Positions 54,718-63,627 of a DNA stretch of 64,000 nucleotides are shown piece by piece (within the stretch, counting starts at the first letter, position 1; each line of letters starts with the position of its first letter). The notes under the pieces are model-generated. The model ran no database searches. It saw only the letters and a program-made list of their open reading frames with translations, and was not told the origin of the DNA. A program made the translations under genes and the position numbers. The stretch comes from Bacteroidia bacterium (GTDB lineage: Bacteria > Bacteroidota > Bacteroidia > UBA4408), in assembly GCA_020845635.1 (NCBI GenBank), contig JADLFI010000042.1:124001-188000 (forward strand). The letters run 5' to 3'.

Positions 54718-55581
54718 TTATTTTAGAATAAAGTTATAGGTAATGGTACCTTTTTGTTCTTCAGGAGCATCAGAAGAAGAGTTAAATTTGGCTGATAATG
54801 CTGCTTTACGAGCTATTTCAAGCAAATTTGGATTAGAGGTAGTTGAACCTTTTACACCGGGTTTAGCATTAATTACATTTCCATTTTTATCTACCGTAAT
54901 TTCAACTACTACTTTGCCCTCTTCTTGGAAAGCCGCCTTGGGTACCGGAATACTTCTGGCATTTCTATTGGCAAGGGAATATCGCGGACCACCAAGACCA
55001 TCGCCTCCGGGACCACCACCTGTTCCCGGGCTATTGCCTGTACCGCCTCCGGGACCGTGATACGTAGCTGTTCTGCTGCCATCTTTAGAACCCTGATCAC
55101 CCGGGGTATTAGTTTTTCCTTCACCTGAAGATGTACTGCCTCCGCTTTGATTTTTTCCTTTATATAAAGCTGCCGGGTTTGCTTTTCGTGGTTCAGGTTT
55201 TACTTGCTCGGTATTTGAGTTGTTAAGGTCATCGGTATTATCAGTTTTGGCAACTTCGGGTGCTTCCTCTGTTTGTTGTGTTAATATGGGCTTTACGGAA
55301 GGCCTCACCGGAGTTGATATTTTTAAGTGAGCTTCAGAAACTTCTTCGGCTGTGGCGGTATTGTTACTGGAGTTAATGACATAATCTTCGGGTTGAATGT
55401 CGCCCATTCCATCATCTGAAGTACCAAAGTTAACTTCAATACCATTGCCTCCCGTATCAGGAAATGGAGGGATGGGAGTTTTAAAGATGATAAGAATAAA
55501 GAGTACAAACAACAATACGTGAAACAATATTGTTCCGCCTAAAGCTATATATCTATCTGTTTCTGTTTGTTGTTTAGCCAT
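54718..55581 (-). CDS. tonB: TonB-like energy transducer
   Basis: A 287-residue protein with one N-terminal membrane helix (about residues 13-34, LGGTILFHVLLFVLFILIIF). A periplasmic linker rich in Pro, Thr and then Gly (GPGGGTGNSPGTGGGPGGDG, about 172-192) follows. The C-terminal TonB domain has PKAAFQEEGKVVVEITVDKNGNVINAKP and a final KGTITYNFILK strand. It transmits proton-motive force from ExbBD to outer-membrane receptors. The unusually glycine-rich linker replaces the common Pro-Lys linker. It follows exbD by 34 bp. Confidence 0.88.
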   Translation of the reverse strand: MAKQQTETDRYIALGGTILFHVLLFVLFILIIFKTPIPPFPDTGGNGIEVNFGTSDDGMGDIQPEDYVINSSNNTATAEEVSEAHLKISTPVRPSVKPILTQQTEEAPEVAKTDNTDDLNNSNTEQVKPEPRKANPAALYKGKNQSGGSTSSGEGKTNTPGDQGSKDGSRTATYHGPGGGTGNSPGTGGGPGGDGLGGPRYSLANRNARSIPVPKAAFQEEGKVVVEITVDKNGNVINAKPGVKGSTTSNPNLLEIARKAALSAKFNSSSDAPEEQKGTITYNFILK

Positions 55582-55615
55582 TATAAATTGATTTTTGAAT
55601 TTAATAACAGCACCT

Positions 55616-56017
55616 TTATTTAGGGGCTTGAGTAGCCATAATCATTTTTACTTTTAGTTTATTGCCAATAGCCAAAACATCTACTAAATCTTGAACTGAG
55701 AGTCCGTTATCAATGCGTAAAACAACGGTAGGTTCATTAACACCGGCAACGCTTTGAGTTAATTTAGGTTCAATTTGGTCAAAAGTTATTTTTTCTCCAT
55801 TCAAAGAAAACTGCTTATCGAGCGACATTTCTAGAGTAAATTGCTGTTTGTTTACCGATTGAGATGAGCTGGCCTTCGGGAGCATTAATTTTATTACGCT
55901 TGGATTTACCAAGGTAGATACAATTAAAAAGAACAGCATCAGAAAAAACATAATATCACTCATGCTGGAAGCACCTACCTCTGCTTCAAATCTTTTTCTG
56001 TTTCGTCTAAGGTTCAT
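55616..56017 (-). CDS. exbD: ExbD/TolR family biopolymer transport protein
   Basis: A 133-residue inner-membrane protein. A basic N-terminus (NLRRNRKRFEAEVGASSMSDIMFFLMLFF) leads into one membrane helix with the functional Asp in MSDIMFFL. A periplasmic domain follows, typical for ExbD (VVLRIDNGLSVQDLVDVLAIGN). It forms the proton-driven motor with ExbB. Its ATG overlaps the exbB stop by 4 bp. Confidence 0.93.
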   Translation of the reverse strand: MNLRRNRKRFEAEVGASSMSDIMFFLMLFFLIVSTLVNPSVIKLMLPKASSSQSVNKQQFTLEMSLDKQFSLNGEKITFDQIEPKLTQSVAGVNEPTVVLRIDNGLSVQDLVDVLAIGNKLKVKMIMATQAPK

Positions 56018-56718
56018 GATTTTGCATCTTGTAACATGTCAATAAATTCTATTGAGCTTGCCTCAATTTTGTAAATATTCCTATCAATCATTAAGTTTAA
56101 ATAGTGGTAGCTCACAAAGGCAAACACACCCACAACTAATCCGGCAGCACTCGTTATCATTTTTTCGTACAAGCCACCCGAAATTAAACCTATACTGATA
56201 TTATCGGCTAAAGAAATATTGTAAAAAATTTTTATTACCCCTGATATGGTTCCTATAAACCCAAACATTGGAGCAATACCGGCTATTATACCTAATATGC
56301 TGAGGTTTTTTTCCATTTTGGCTACTTCAAGTTTTCCAATACCTTCCATAGCTGTTTCAATTTCTTTGATAGGCTTTCCTATACGGCTTATACCTTTATC
56401 AATTACGTTAGAAATAGCAGATGGGTTACTTTTGCATATAGAACTGGCACCTTCTAAATTCCCCTTTTTAATTTGTTCGAACACATTTTCTAAAAGCGTA
56501 CTGTTATACTTTCCCGATTTTTTTATATTTAAATATTTCTCGATAAGAACATAAATACTCACCAAAGACAATATTCCAATCGGAATCATAATATAACCAC
56601 CCTTTAATAATAAATCAAAAAGTGATAGGGTGTCCTCTTTAGGAGCTTCCTGAGCCACTGTTGGGATAGCTGCACCCGTGGCTGTTTCTGTTATTTGCAA
56701 AATCAGTGTTAACAACAT
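56014..56718 (-). CDS. exbB: ExbB/TolQ/MotA family proton channel
   Basis: A 234-residue channel protein. Three membrane helices are seen at about residues 35-55 (GGYIMIPIGILSLVSIYVLIEKY), 140-162 (LSILGIIAGIAPMFGFIGTISGVI) and 183-208 (SGGLYEKMITSAAGLVVGVFAFVSYHY). The second and third carry the family's conserved Gly, Thr and Pro positions. An extra hydrophobic N-terminus, MLLTLILQ, is followed by a Glu/Ala-rich stretch. It is the first gene of exbB-exbD-tonB-folC. Confidence 0.94.
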   Translation of the reverse strand: MLLTLILQITETATGAAIPTVAQEAPKEDTLSLFDLLLKGGYIMIPIGILSLVSIYVLIEKYLNIKKSGKYNSTLLENVFEQIKKGNLEGASSICKSNPSAISNVIDKGISRIGKPIKEIETAMEGIGKLEVAKMEKNLSILGIIAGIAPMFGFIGTISGVIKIFYNISLADNISIGLISGGLYEKMITSAAGLVVGVFAFVSYHYLNLMIDRNIYKIEASSIEFIDMLQDAKS

Positions 56719-57228
56719 ATTAGATTCTTGTTTTTTTATGCTAAATTAATTTTAACTATCTGCCTTAATTGGGGGTGTTTTTTATAATTATAAACAAATT
56801 GTTGTTAGTTGCAAATTTTGTCAATTATTCATTCATCCTATTTTTCTACCGATGTGGTATAATCAAATGAATGTTTAGTAATAAAAAGTACAACAGGCTC
56901 TTTGTTACATCTTATATAAAACTATTAAATTGCGCCAAGTAGAAGTGTATGTATAATAGGCTGAATTTGGTTAAGCATTTTACTATTATAACCACTTACG
57001 TTATTTTTTTTTGAAGGTTTTTCGGTTAACACTTTTTGATATAGTTGTGCAATGATTGTAAAGGTTTGCAAATGGATGAAATTGATTTAATGTTTTTGAA
57101 AGCAATCAAATACAATGATACTTATGTTACAGTTATTTTCACTAGGTTAGTCATAACTTTGCACTTTAAATCAACGTTTGAAATAGTCCTAATTATAATT
57201 ACTTTTGTAGCATATATAATAAACAATT
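56719..57228. other. Divergent intergenic region between exbB and the M28 peptidase
   Basis: A gap of about 510 bp holds the M28 promoter at its right end and no gene. An additional -7-like TAACTTTG lies at 57154-57161 but lacks a -33 partner. No repeat, RNA gene or strong hairpin is seen. The 76-codon frame across 57045-57275 is judged spurious. Confidence 0.5.
57177..57207 (+). promoter_or_regulatory. M28 peptidase promoter (TTTG-N19-TACTTTTG)
   Basis: TTTG at 57177-57180 and TACTTTTG at 57200-57207 are spaced by 19 bp. The predicted leader is about 16 nt before the ATG at 57229. Confidence 0.75.
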
Positions 57229-58464
57229 ATGAGAAAAATTACCTTACTATGTTTTGTTTGGGTTACGGCATTTAATAATCTTCATGCACAACAAATAGAA
57301 ATCAATAAAATTAAGAGTCATATAACTTTTCTGGCTTCTGACGAGTTAAAAGGAAGGGGTACCGGTACCGAAGATGAGCTTAAGGCAGCCAATTACATAG
57401 CCGAACAATTTAAAGATATAAAACTAATTCCTAAAGGCGAAAAGGGCACTTATTTGCAAAAGTATGAGTTTACAGAGCCTGCCAACCCGCATGCTACGGT
57501 TGATACTAACGGACGTAAGAGAGAACTCACAAACGTTATTGGCTATTTAGATAATAAGGCAGCATACACCATTATTATTGGCGCTCACTACGACCACTTA
57601 GGTTTAGGTCATGACGGAAACTCTTTAGATGCTAATCCTAAAGATAAAATACATAACGGTGCTGATGATAATGCCAGTGGAACTGCCGGAGTTATTGAAC
57701 TGGCACGTTATTATGCCAACAATAATATTAAAGAAGCTTATAACTTTTTGTTTATTTGCTTTTCGGGTGAGGAGTTAGGATTGTTTGGGTCAAAGAAGTA
57801 TTGTGAAAATCCCGCAATGCCGCTTACCGATGTTAATATGATGATTAACATGGATATGGTAGGGCGTTTGGAACCGCAAAGTAAAAAGTTAATGGTTTAT
57901 GGGGTGGGTACTGCACCTGAGTTTGTAGATATTATATCTTCTATAAAAACGGATATGAACGTAATGACTGATAGTTCGGGAGTTGGCCCAAGTGATCATA
58001 CCTCTTTTTACTTAAAAGATATTCCGGTATTACATTTCTTTACCGGGCAACACTCCGATTATCATAAGCCAGGTGACGATACCGAGAAAATTAATTTTGA
58101 AGGAGAGGAAGAAGTATTGCAATTTATTATTAGCATTATATCGCAAGTTGAAAAGTTACCAAAATTAAAGTTTCTTAAAACCAGAAGCAGTAAGAGCGAT
58201 ACCCCTGCCTTTAAAGTAACCTTAGGGATTATGCCCGACTATATGTTTGGCGGAGTGGGCGTTCATGTAGATGGTGTTACTGATGGTAAACCCGCTCATA
58301 AGGCTGGATTAAAGCAAGGCGATGTAATTGTAAAACTTGGAGAATATACGATTAAGGATATGCAAAGTTACATGGAAGCTCTTTCAAAATTTAAGAAAGG
58401 CGACACCACAACAGTACAGGTTTTACGCGGTAATGATTTAGTTGAAGGCAAAATTACATTTTAA
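57229..58464 (+). CDS. M28 family metallopeptidase with C-terminal PDZ domain
   Basis: A 411-residue exported zinc aminopeptidase-like enzyme; the signal peptide ends NNLHAQ. Metal and catalytic residues follow the M28 pattern: H120 and D122 (GAHYDHLGLG), D146/D147 (NGADDNASG), E181/E182 (CFSGEELGLFG), D209 (NMDMVGR) and a His in SDHTSF or HSDYHKPGDD. Residues about 325-410 form a PDZ domain (GVHVDGVTDGKPAHKAGLKQGDVIVKLG) that may bind substrates or position the enzyme. It has its own promoter, and the large fusion gene follows after 148 bp. Confidence 0.93.
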   Translation: MRKITLLCFVWVTAFNNLHAQQIEINKIKSHITFLASDELKGRGTGTEDELKAANYIAEQFKDIKLIPKGEKGTYLQKYEFTEPANPHATVDTNGRKRELTNVIGYLDNKAAYTIIIGAHYDHLGLGHDGNSLDANPKDKIHNGADDNASGTAGVIELARYYANNNIKEAYNFLFICFSGEELGLFGSKKYCENPAMPLTDVNMMINMDMVGRLEPQSKKLMVYGVGTAPEFVDIISSIKTDMNVMTDSSGVGPSDHTSFYLKDIPVLHFFTGQHSDYHKPGDDTEKINFEGEEEVLQFIISIISQVEKLPKLKFLKTRSSKSDTPAFKVTLGIMPDYMFGGVGVHVDGVTDGKPAHKAGLKQGDVIVKLGEYTIKDMQSYMEALSKFKKGDTTTVQVLRGNDLVEGKITF

Positions 58465-58500
58465 TCCCTCAAAAAATTTAAGAATGTATTTATTCCTTTT

Positions 58501-58519
58501 ATAGAATTATTAATTCTAT
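58501..58519 (+). terminator. Weak hairpin after the M28 peptidase gene
   Basis: ATAGAATT/AATTCTAT is an 8-bp stem with a 3-nt loop, followed after 4 nt by a short T-run (TTTTT). The stem is AT-rich, so termination here is uncertain. Confidence 0.35.
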
Positions 58520-58612
58520 GTCATTTTTCTTAGTTTATTTTTTTATAGACAATAATTTAGTATAAATATATTTATATAATTAGTTATTTTAGCCGATTAT
58601 TAAGCAAAGGGG

Positions 58613-61600
58613 ATGAAATTTTTCAGATATATCTATTTTTTGTTTTTTCTTATAAGTATAAGCCATAGTTCCCGGGCACAATTTTACTACGGAACACAAA
58701 TGGATTTCGGAAAAAACAGAATACAATTTTCACCCTACAAATGGGAGTACTTTAGATTTGAAAAATTTGATACTTATTTTTACAAGAATGGTCGCGAACT
58801 GGCGGCTTATATTTCAGAATCGGTAGAGAAAAATTTGAAAGATATTGAAGAGTTTTACGATTTTCAGTTAGAGTCGCGTATACAGATAGTTGTTTATAAT
58901 AAACTGAGTGACTTTAGAACAAGCAATTTAGGCTTAAGCACCGACCCTGTTTTTAATTTAGGAGGAAGCAATAAATTAGCCGGTTCAAAAATTCTTATTT
59001 ATAACAATGGCAACCATTTCGATTTGGAAAGGCAAATAAGAATGGGACTTGCTGAGGTTTTATTTAATCAAATGTTTTATGGTGGCGATTGGAAAGATGT
59101 GGTTAGAAACTCAGCTCTTATCAGTTTTCCGGAGTGGTACACTCAGGGCTTGTTTGCCTACATAGCTTCAAAATGGGATGAAGAAACTGATGTTATTGTA
59201 AAAGAAGGCATACTTTCTAATAAGTTTAAAAACCTGAACAGATTAAATGGTAAAAGTGCCCGTTATGCGGGTCATGCCGTATGGAAGTACATTGCTGACT
59301 CTTACGGTTCGGGGGTAATTCCTAATATCATATACATGGCCAAAGTAAGCCATAACCTCGAAAACGGATTTGGTTTTGTTTTAGGACAAACTCTTAAATC
59401 AATAGATAGAGATTGGAAACAGTATTACAAAAATAAATACAAATCACCTCCCGGAATTGACCCAATTCCATTTTATCATGATGAGGTAATTAAAAAGACT
59501 TTTAAGAAAAGAGAATACAGCCAGTTTAAAATTAGTCCCGATGGTAAATACGCAGCCTACGCAACAAATGAAATGGGGCAAATGAAAGTGTTTATTTACA
59601 ACTTGGAAACCAAAAAACAGAAAAGAATATTTAAAGCAGAAAAAAAACTTGAACGCATTAATGATTATACCTATCCGGTATTAGCTTGGCATCCATCATC
59701 ACAACTACTAAGTTTTGTGTATGAAAAAAAAGGAGAGGTTAATTTAAATTATTACAATGTTGAAAGCAAAAAGATAGAGAAAAGACCTCCACTCTATAAT
59801 TTTGAGAAAATACTGGATTACAGCTATGCCAGCGATGGTAAAACTCTTGTAATGAGTGCTGTTCAGAAAGGACAAACAGATATTTTTGTTTATAACCTTA
59901 CCTCAAATTTTACCGAACAGATTACCAAAGACTTGTATGATGATTTAACACCACGCTTTATAAATGGCGATAGGCAAATCATATTTGCATCAAATAGAGT
60001 AGATGACACTTTGCGAATAGATGGGAAAACCATGTACCAGAAATTAGGAACTAAGAATGATTTGTTTTTATATAATTATAAGAATAAATCCAACATACTA
60101 CGAAGAGTGACTAATACGCCTGATATTAATGAAAGTAGCCCTTACCCTTTTGGGAATAACAATATTACTTATTTGGGCGAAAAAAACTACACTAATCAGC
60201 GCTTTGTAGCCCGTTTTGATAGTGCTATTAGTTATATTGACACAACAGAACACTATCGTTATTTTGCAATAAGCAAGCAGGCGGGCTTAAACAGCAGAAG
60301 TATTTTAATGCAAGATGTAAACCCAAAAAATAATGTTACCTCTGAGCTGTATTTATATAATGGCAGATATAAATTATTAAGTACTACTTTAAAGCCATTT
60401 GATGAAGTAAGCAATATTGAAAGTAAAACAGATACCGATAATGTAGAGGGGAATAACGCTCAGCAAAAAGATAGCAAAAAAGCCTCACAGCAAGGCATTA
60501 AAGTAGGGCAAGCCGTGAAAATTCCTAATAATACTTTACAACCTAATTTAAAAAACCCTAATTCTATAGATATTAGTAATTACATTTTTGAGAATGAGAA
60601 AAGAGACACCATGAGGTACTCTTCCAAAAAGCTTCCTGATACATTAAGTATTACCACCGTACCGGCCAATGTAGGAAACATGGGAATTACTCAGCCTCCG
60701 TTTGTGATTCCTAAACAAAGAAATTATTTACGTACCTATAGCATTGATCAAATGGTTACACAGTTTGATAATTCGTTTTTAAGTAACGGATACCAACGTT
60801 TTACAGGTAGCGAGGTTTTATATAATCCGGGATTAAACGGACTTTTTAAGGTGGGTGCCAGCGATGTTTTTGAAGATTACAGGATTACCGGTGGCTTTAA
60901 ATTAGGATTTGATTTAAAAAGTAATGAATTCTTTTTAAGTACCGAAAACAGAGTGAAGCGATTGGATAAGCAATGGCTTTTTTATCGCCAAAGTTTACCG
61001 GTTACTGATGTTTTTGGTTCTCCAAAGCAATTATCGCATCAAATAAGATATAGTATAAGATATCCGTTTAACGAAGTGGCATCAGTACGTGCATCATTTA
61101 CAGGGCGTGCAGACAAAAGCACCTATCTGTCAACCGACCTGACCAATATGCAAAAATCATCTACCTTTGAGTTTTGGGGCATTGGTAAATTAGAGTATAT
61201 TTACGATGATACCCGTAGTGGTGGAGTTAATATATTGTATGGAACACGCTATAAAATATTTACCGAGTATTATAATCGAATTGATGAATCAAGTAAGAAT
61301 ATTGCCATTATAGGGCTTGATATTAGGAACTATCAGAAAATATACAGAAATTTAATATGGGCTAACCGTTTAGCAGCCAGCACAAATACTGGCTCGCAAC
61401 GCCTAGTGTATTATTTGGGAAGCGTGGATAATTGGATTAACTTTAGTTCTGTACCTACTTTTAATCGCAACTTGCCGGTGGCTCTCAATCAAAATTATGC
61501 GTACCAAACTTTAGCCTCAAATTTGAGAGGCTTTTCGCAAAATGTACGAAATGGAAACAGTTTTGTTGTTTTAAACTCAGAAATACGATGGCCAATATTT

Positions 61601-61915
61601 TCTTTTTTGTTTGATCGACCTCTCAAAAATGAATTTGTCAATACTTTTCAGTTAATTGCATTTGGAGACATTGGTACCGCCTGGACAGGAAAAAATCCTT
61701 ATGACGCTAGTAATACATTTAATATTCAAACCATTAATCAATACCCAATAACAATTACCATTCAAAACGAACAAGAGCCATTAGTAGGCGGTTATGGATG
61801 GGGTATGCGCAGCAAAATATTAGGCTATTTTGTTCGGGCCGACTGGGCTTGGGGAATTGATGACGGAGAAGTTAAACCGCGAATTTTTTATTTATCTTTA
61901 TCACTCGATTTTTAA
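58613..61915 (+). CDS. Peptidase MA-like / TolB-type propeller / outer-membrane barrel fusion
   Basis: A 1,100-residue exported protein; the signal peptide ends SSRAQ. Residues about 40-285 resemble the peptidase MA-like group, with the acidic ISFPEWYTQGLFAYIASKWDEE, but lack a full HExxH. Residues about 300-560 are WD40-like PD40/TolB repeats (ISPDGKYAAYATNEMG, YASDGKTLVMSAVQKGQTDIFVYNL). The C-terminal 400 residues are strand-rich, contain GFKLGFDLKSNEF and SGGVNILYGTRYKIF, and end in FYLSLSLDF with the terminal Phe of an outer-membrane barrel, similar to BamA-type surface antigens. Bacteroidota genomes often annotate it as a TolB-like translocation protein. Function is unproven. Its stop overlaps the next start by 1 bp. 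Confidence 0.85.
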   Translation: MKFFRYIYFLFFLISISHSSRAQFYYGTQMDFGKNRIQFSPYKWEYFRFEKFDTYFYKNGRELAAYISESVEKNLKDIEEFYDFQLESRIQIVVYNKLSDFRTSNLGLSTDPVFNLGGSNKLAGSKILIYNNGNHFDLERQIRMGLAEVLFNQMFYGGDWKDVVRNSALISFPEWYTQGLFAYIASKWDEETDVIVKEGILSNKFKNLNRLNGKSARYAGHAVWKYIADSYGSGVIPNIIYMAKVSHNLENGFGFVLGQTLKSIDRDWKQYYKNKYKSPPGIDPIPFYHDEVIKKTFKKREYSQFKISPDGKYAAYATNEMGQMKVFIYNLETKKQKRIFKAEKKLERINDYTYPVLAWHPSSQLLSFVYEKKGEVNLNYYNVESKKIEKRPPLYNFEKILDYSYASDGKTLVMSAVQKGQTDIFVYNLTSNFTEQITKDLYDDLTPRFINGDRQIIFASNRVDDTLRIDGKTMYQKLGTKNDLFLYNYKNKSNILRRVTNTPDINESSPYPFGNNNITYLGEKNYTNQRFVARFDSAISYIDTTEHYRYFAISKQAGLNSRSILMQDVNPKNNVTSELYLYNGRYKLLSTTLKPFDEVSNIESKTDTDNVEGNNAQQKDSKKASQQGIKVGQAVKIPNNTLQPNLKNPNSIDISNYIFENEKRDTMRYSSKKLPDTLSITTVPANVGNMGITQPPFVIPKQRNYLRTYSIDQMVTQFDNSFLSNGYQRFTGSEVLYNPGLNGLFKVGASDVFEDYRITGGFKLGFDLKSNEFFLSTENRVKRLDKQWLFYRQSLPVTDVFGSPKQLSHQIRYSIRYPFNEVASVRASFTGRADKSTYLSTDLTNMQKSSTFEFWGIGKLEYIYDDTRSGGVNILYGTRYKIFTEYYNRIDESSKNIAIIGLDIRNYQKIYRNLIWANRLAASTNTGSQRLVYYLGSVDNWINFSSVPTFNRNLPVALNQNYAYQTLASNLRGFSQNVRNGNSFVVLNSEIRWPIFSFLFDRPLKNEFVNTFQLIAFGDIGTAWTGKNPYDASNTFNIQTINQYPITITIQNEQEPLVGGYGWGMRSKILGYFVRADWAWGIDDGEVKPRIFYLSLSLDF

Positions 61916-62283
61916 TGACAATTCAACAAATTTCACTCTTATTATTAATAGGTATATGTGCAGGTTTTCTTAGTGGTATGGTTGGCATAGGTGGCGGTAT
62001 TGTAATCGTTCCTATGCTGGTTTACCTGCTGGGTTTTGAACAACATACAGCACAAGGTACTACTTTATTTATGTTTTTGTTTCCTATTGGAATATTAGGT
62101 GTATTGAACTATTATAACAAAGGATTTGTTGATATGAAGGCAGCTGCATTTATATGTATAACCTTTATTTTAGGAAGTTATTTGGGCTCGAAATTAGCAT
62201 TAAGTATTGATAAAACAGCTATAACCAGAGTGTTTGGATTTATCTTTTTATTAATATCATTAAAAATGATTTTTACGAAATGA
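61915..62283 (+). CDS. Half-size TauE/SafE family permease
   Basis: A 122-residue protein with four membrane helices, half the usual 8-helix TauE/SafE size (about 250 residues). The family hallmark is the N-terminal GICAGFLSGMVGIGGGIVIVPMLV, and the first-half end GSYLGSKLALSID matches the family's G-x-x-x-G-x-x-A region. Full-length relatives export sulfite or other organosulfur anions. A half-size protein would need to dimerise. Its start overlaps the preceding stop (TAATG), and its own end overlaps the next start (ATGA), so it is translationally coupled on both sides. Confidence 0.88.
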   Translation: MTIQQISLLLLIGICAGFLSGMVGIGGGIVIVPMLVYLLGFEQHTAQGTTLFMFLFPIGILGVLNYYNKGFVDMKAAAFICITFILGSYLGSKLALSIDKTAITRVFGFIFLLISLKMIFTK

Positions 62284-63485
62284 TTCCCGACATCAATAAT
62301 GAATTACTAAAACTTTCTGCTGAATTTTTTAAAGAAACTATAAGTAATCGCCATTATTTGCATCAGCATCCCGAATTATCTTTTCAGGAATTTAATACTG
62401 CTTTGTATGTTGAGCAGAAACTCAAAAATATAGGATTAACGGAGGTTCACCGCCTTAGTAATACCGGAGTTGTGGCTTTACTGAAAGCCGATAAAAATGT
62501 ACAAGGTAAAGTTGTTGCCCTGCGTGCCGACTTAGATGCTTTACCAATTATAGAAACTAATGATATTCCCTATAAATCATTAAATAAAGGTGTAATGCAT
62601 GCCTGTGGGCACGATGTACACACTGCTGTTTTATTGACAGTAGCTAAAATTTTATTTAAGTTAAAAGATAAAATTGAAGGAAATATAAAATTTATTTTTC
62701 AACCTGGAGAGGAGCTTTTACCGGGTGGGGCTTCATTGATGATTGATGAAGGGGTATTAAAGAACCCTGAAGTAGATTGTTTGATTGCACAACATGTTAC
62801 TCCTGATATTCCTGCCGGAAAGATTGGTTTTAGACCAGGGTTATTTATGGCATCAACCGATGAAATATATATTAAAGTGAAAGGGAAAGGTGGTCATGCA
62901 GCCATGCCCCACACATATAATAATCCTTTGTTACTGTCCTCGGCTATTATCACTGAGTTACATAAAATTTTTATGATTGAAAAACAAGGAAATACTCACG
63001 AAATACCTACGGTATTGGCCTTTGGGAAAATAATAGGAGAGGGTGCAACCAATGTTATACCTAACGAAGTTAATATGGCCGGTACTTTCAGGACTTTAAA
63101 TGAAGAGTGGAGAAAGCGTTGTCATCAAACCATTAAAGAAACCGTAAAAAACTTATCACAACTTTATGGCGGCATTTGCGATATAGAAATAAAATACGGA
63201 TACCCTTGTTTGGTAAATGATGAAACACTAACCGAAGCATGCATTAAAACAGCTCGTAATATTTTAGGAAATGATAATATTTTATCATTAGACTATAGAA
63301 TGACTGCCGAAGACTTTGCTTTTTATAGTCACCATAAACCGGTATGTTTTTACCGCTTAGGAACCGGAAACAAATTGAAAAATACTTGTAACGGTGTTCA
63401 TACCTCTGTATTTAATATTGATGAAGATGTATTAGAGTATGCTCCGGCTATAATGGCAGCAATGGCTATCAATGAACTCTCATAA
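62280..63485 (+). CDS. M20D family amidohydrolase
   Basis: A 401-residue cytosolic zinc hydrolase of the IAA-amino acid/hippurate hydrolase group. Motifs are RADLDALPI, MHACGHDVHTAVLL (metal Cys and His), FQPGEELLPGGA (catalytic Glu), LIAQHVTPD and the dimerisation loop GKGGHAAMPH. The family cleaves N-acyl amino acids or N-acetylated amino acids and peptides. The ATG overlaps the TauE stop by 4 bp. Confidence 0.93.
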   Translation: MIPDINNELLKLSAEFFKETISNRHYLHQHPELSFQEFNTALYVEQKLKNIGLTEVHRLSNTGVVALLKADKNVQGKVVALRADLDALPIIETNDIPYKSLNKGVMHACGHDVHTAVLLTVAKILFKLKDKIEGNIKFIFQPGEELLPGGASLMIDEGVLKNPEVDCLIAQHVTPDIPAGKIGFRPGLFMASTDEIYIKVKGKGGHAAMPHTYNNPLLLSSAIITELHKIFMIEKQGNTHEIPTVLAFGKIIGEGATNVIPNEVNMAGTFRTLNEEWRKRCHQTIKETVKNLSQLYGGICDIEIKYGYPCLVNDETLTEACIKTARNILGNDNILSLDYRMTAEDFAFYSHHKPVCFYRLGTGNKLKNTCNGVHTSVFNIDEDVLEYAPAIMAAMAINELS

Positions 63486-63594
63486 CTTTTTGTACTATCT
63501 ATATTTATTATAGTCAGTATTTCTATCCTTTAAGATATACATTAAAATGTGGATAAAAATTATTTTGGTATAGATTTAGTTTACTAAGTAAATA

Positions 63595-63602
63595 TAAATT
63601 TG
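63595..63602 (+). promoter_or_regulatory. Putative tamL -7 box (TAAATTTG)
   Basis: TAAATTTG is a full match to TAnnTTTG; the nearest TTTG is too far upstream (27 bp), so the -33 element is weak. The predicted transcript start is near 63608, 20 nt before the CTG codon. Confidence 0.4.
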
Positions 63603-63627
63603 TAGAATAGAGGACTAAATAAACAAT

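Noticed and set aside
54743-55128. Several overlapping ORFs on both strands in the tonB-like gene
   Set aside because: They arise from the Gly/Pro-rich, GC-richer linker of the TonB protein, which has the correct context and C-terminal domain.
57045-57275. 76-codon plus-strand ORF between exbB and the M28 peptidase
   Set aside because: It runs over the M28 promoter and into that gene's signal peptide in another frame, and its sequence has no recognisable feature.
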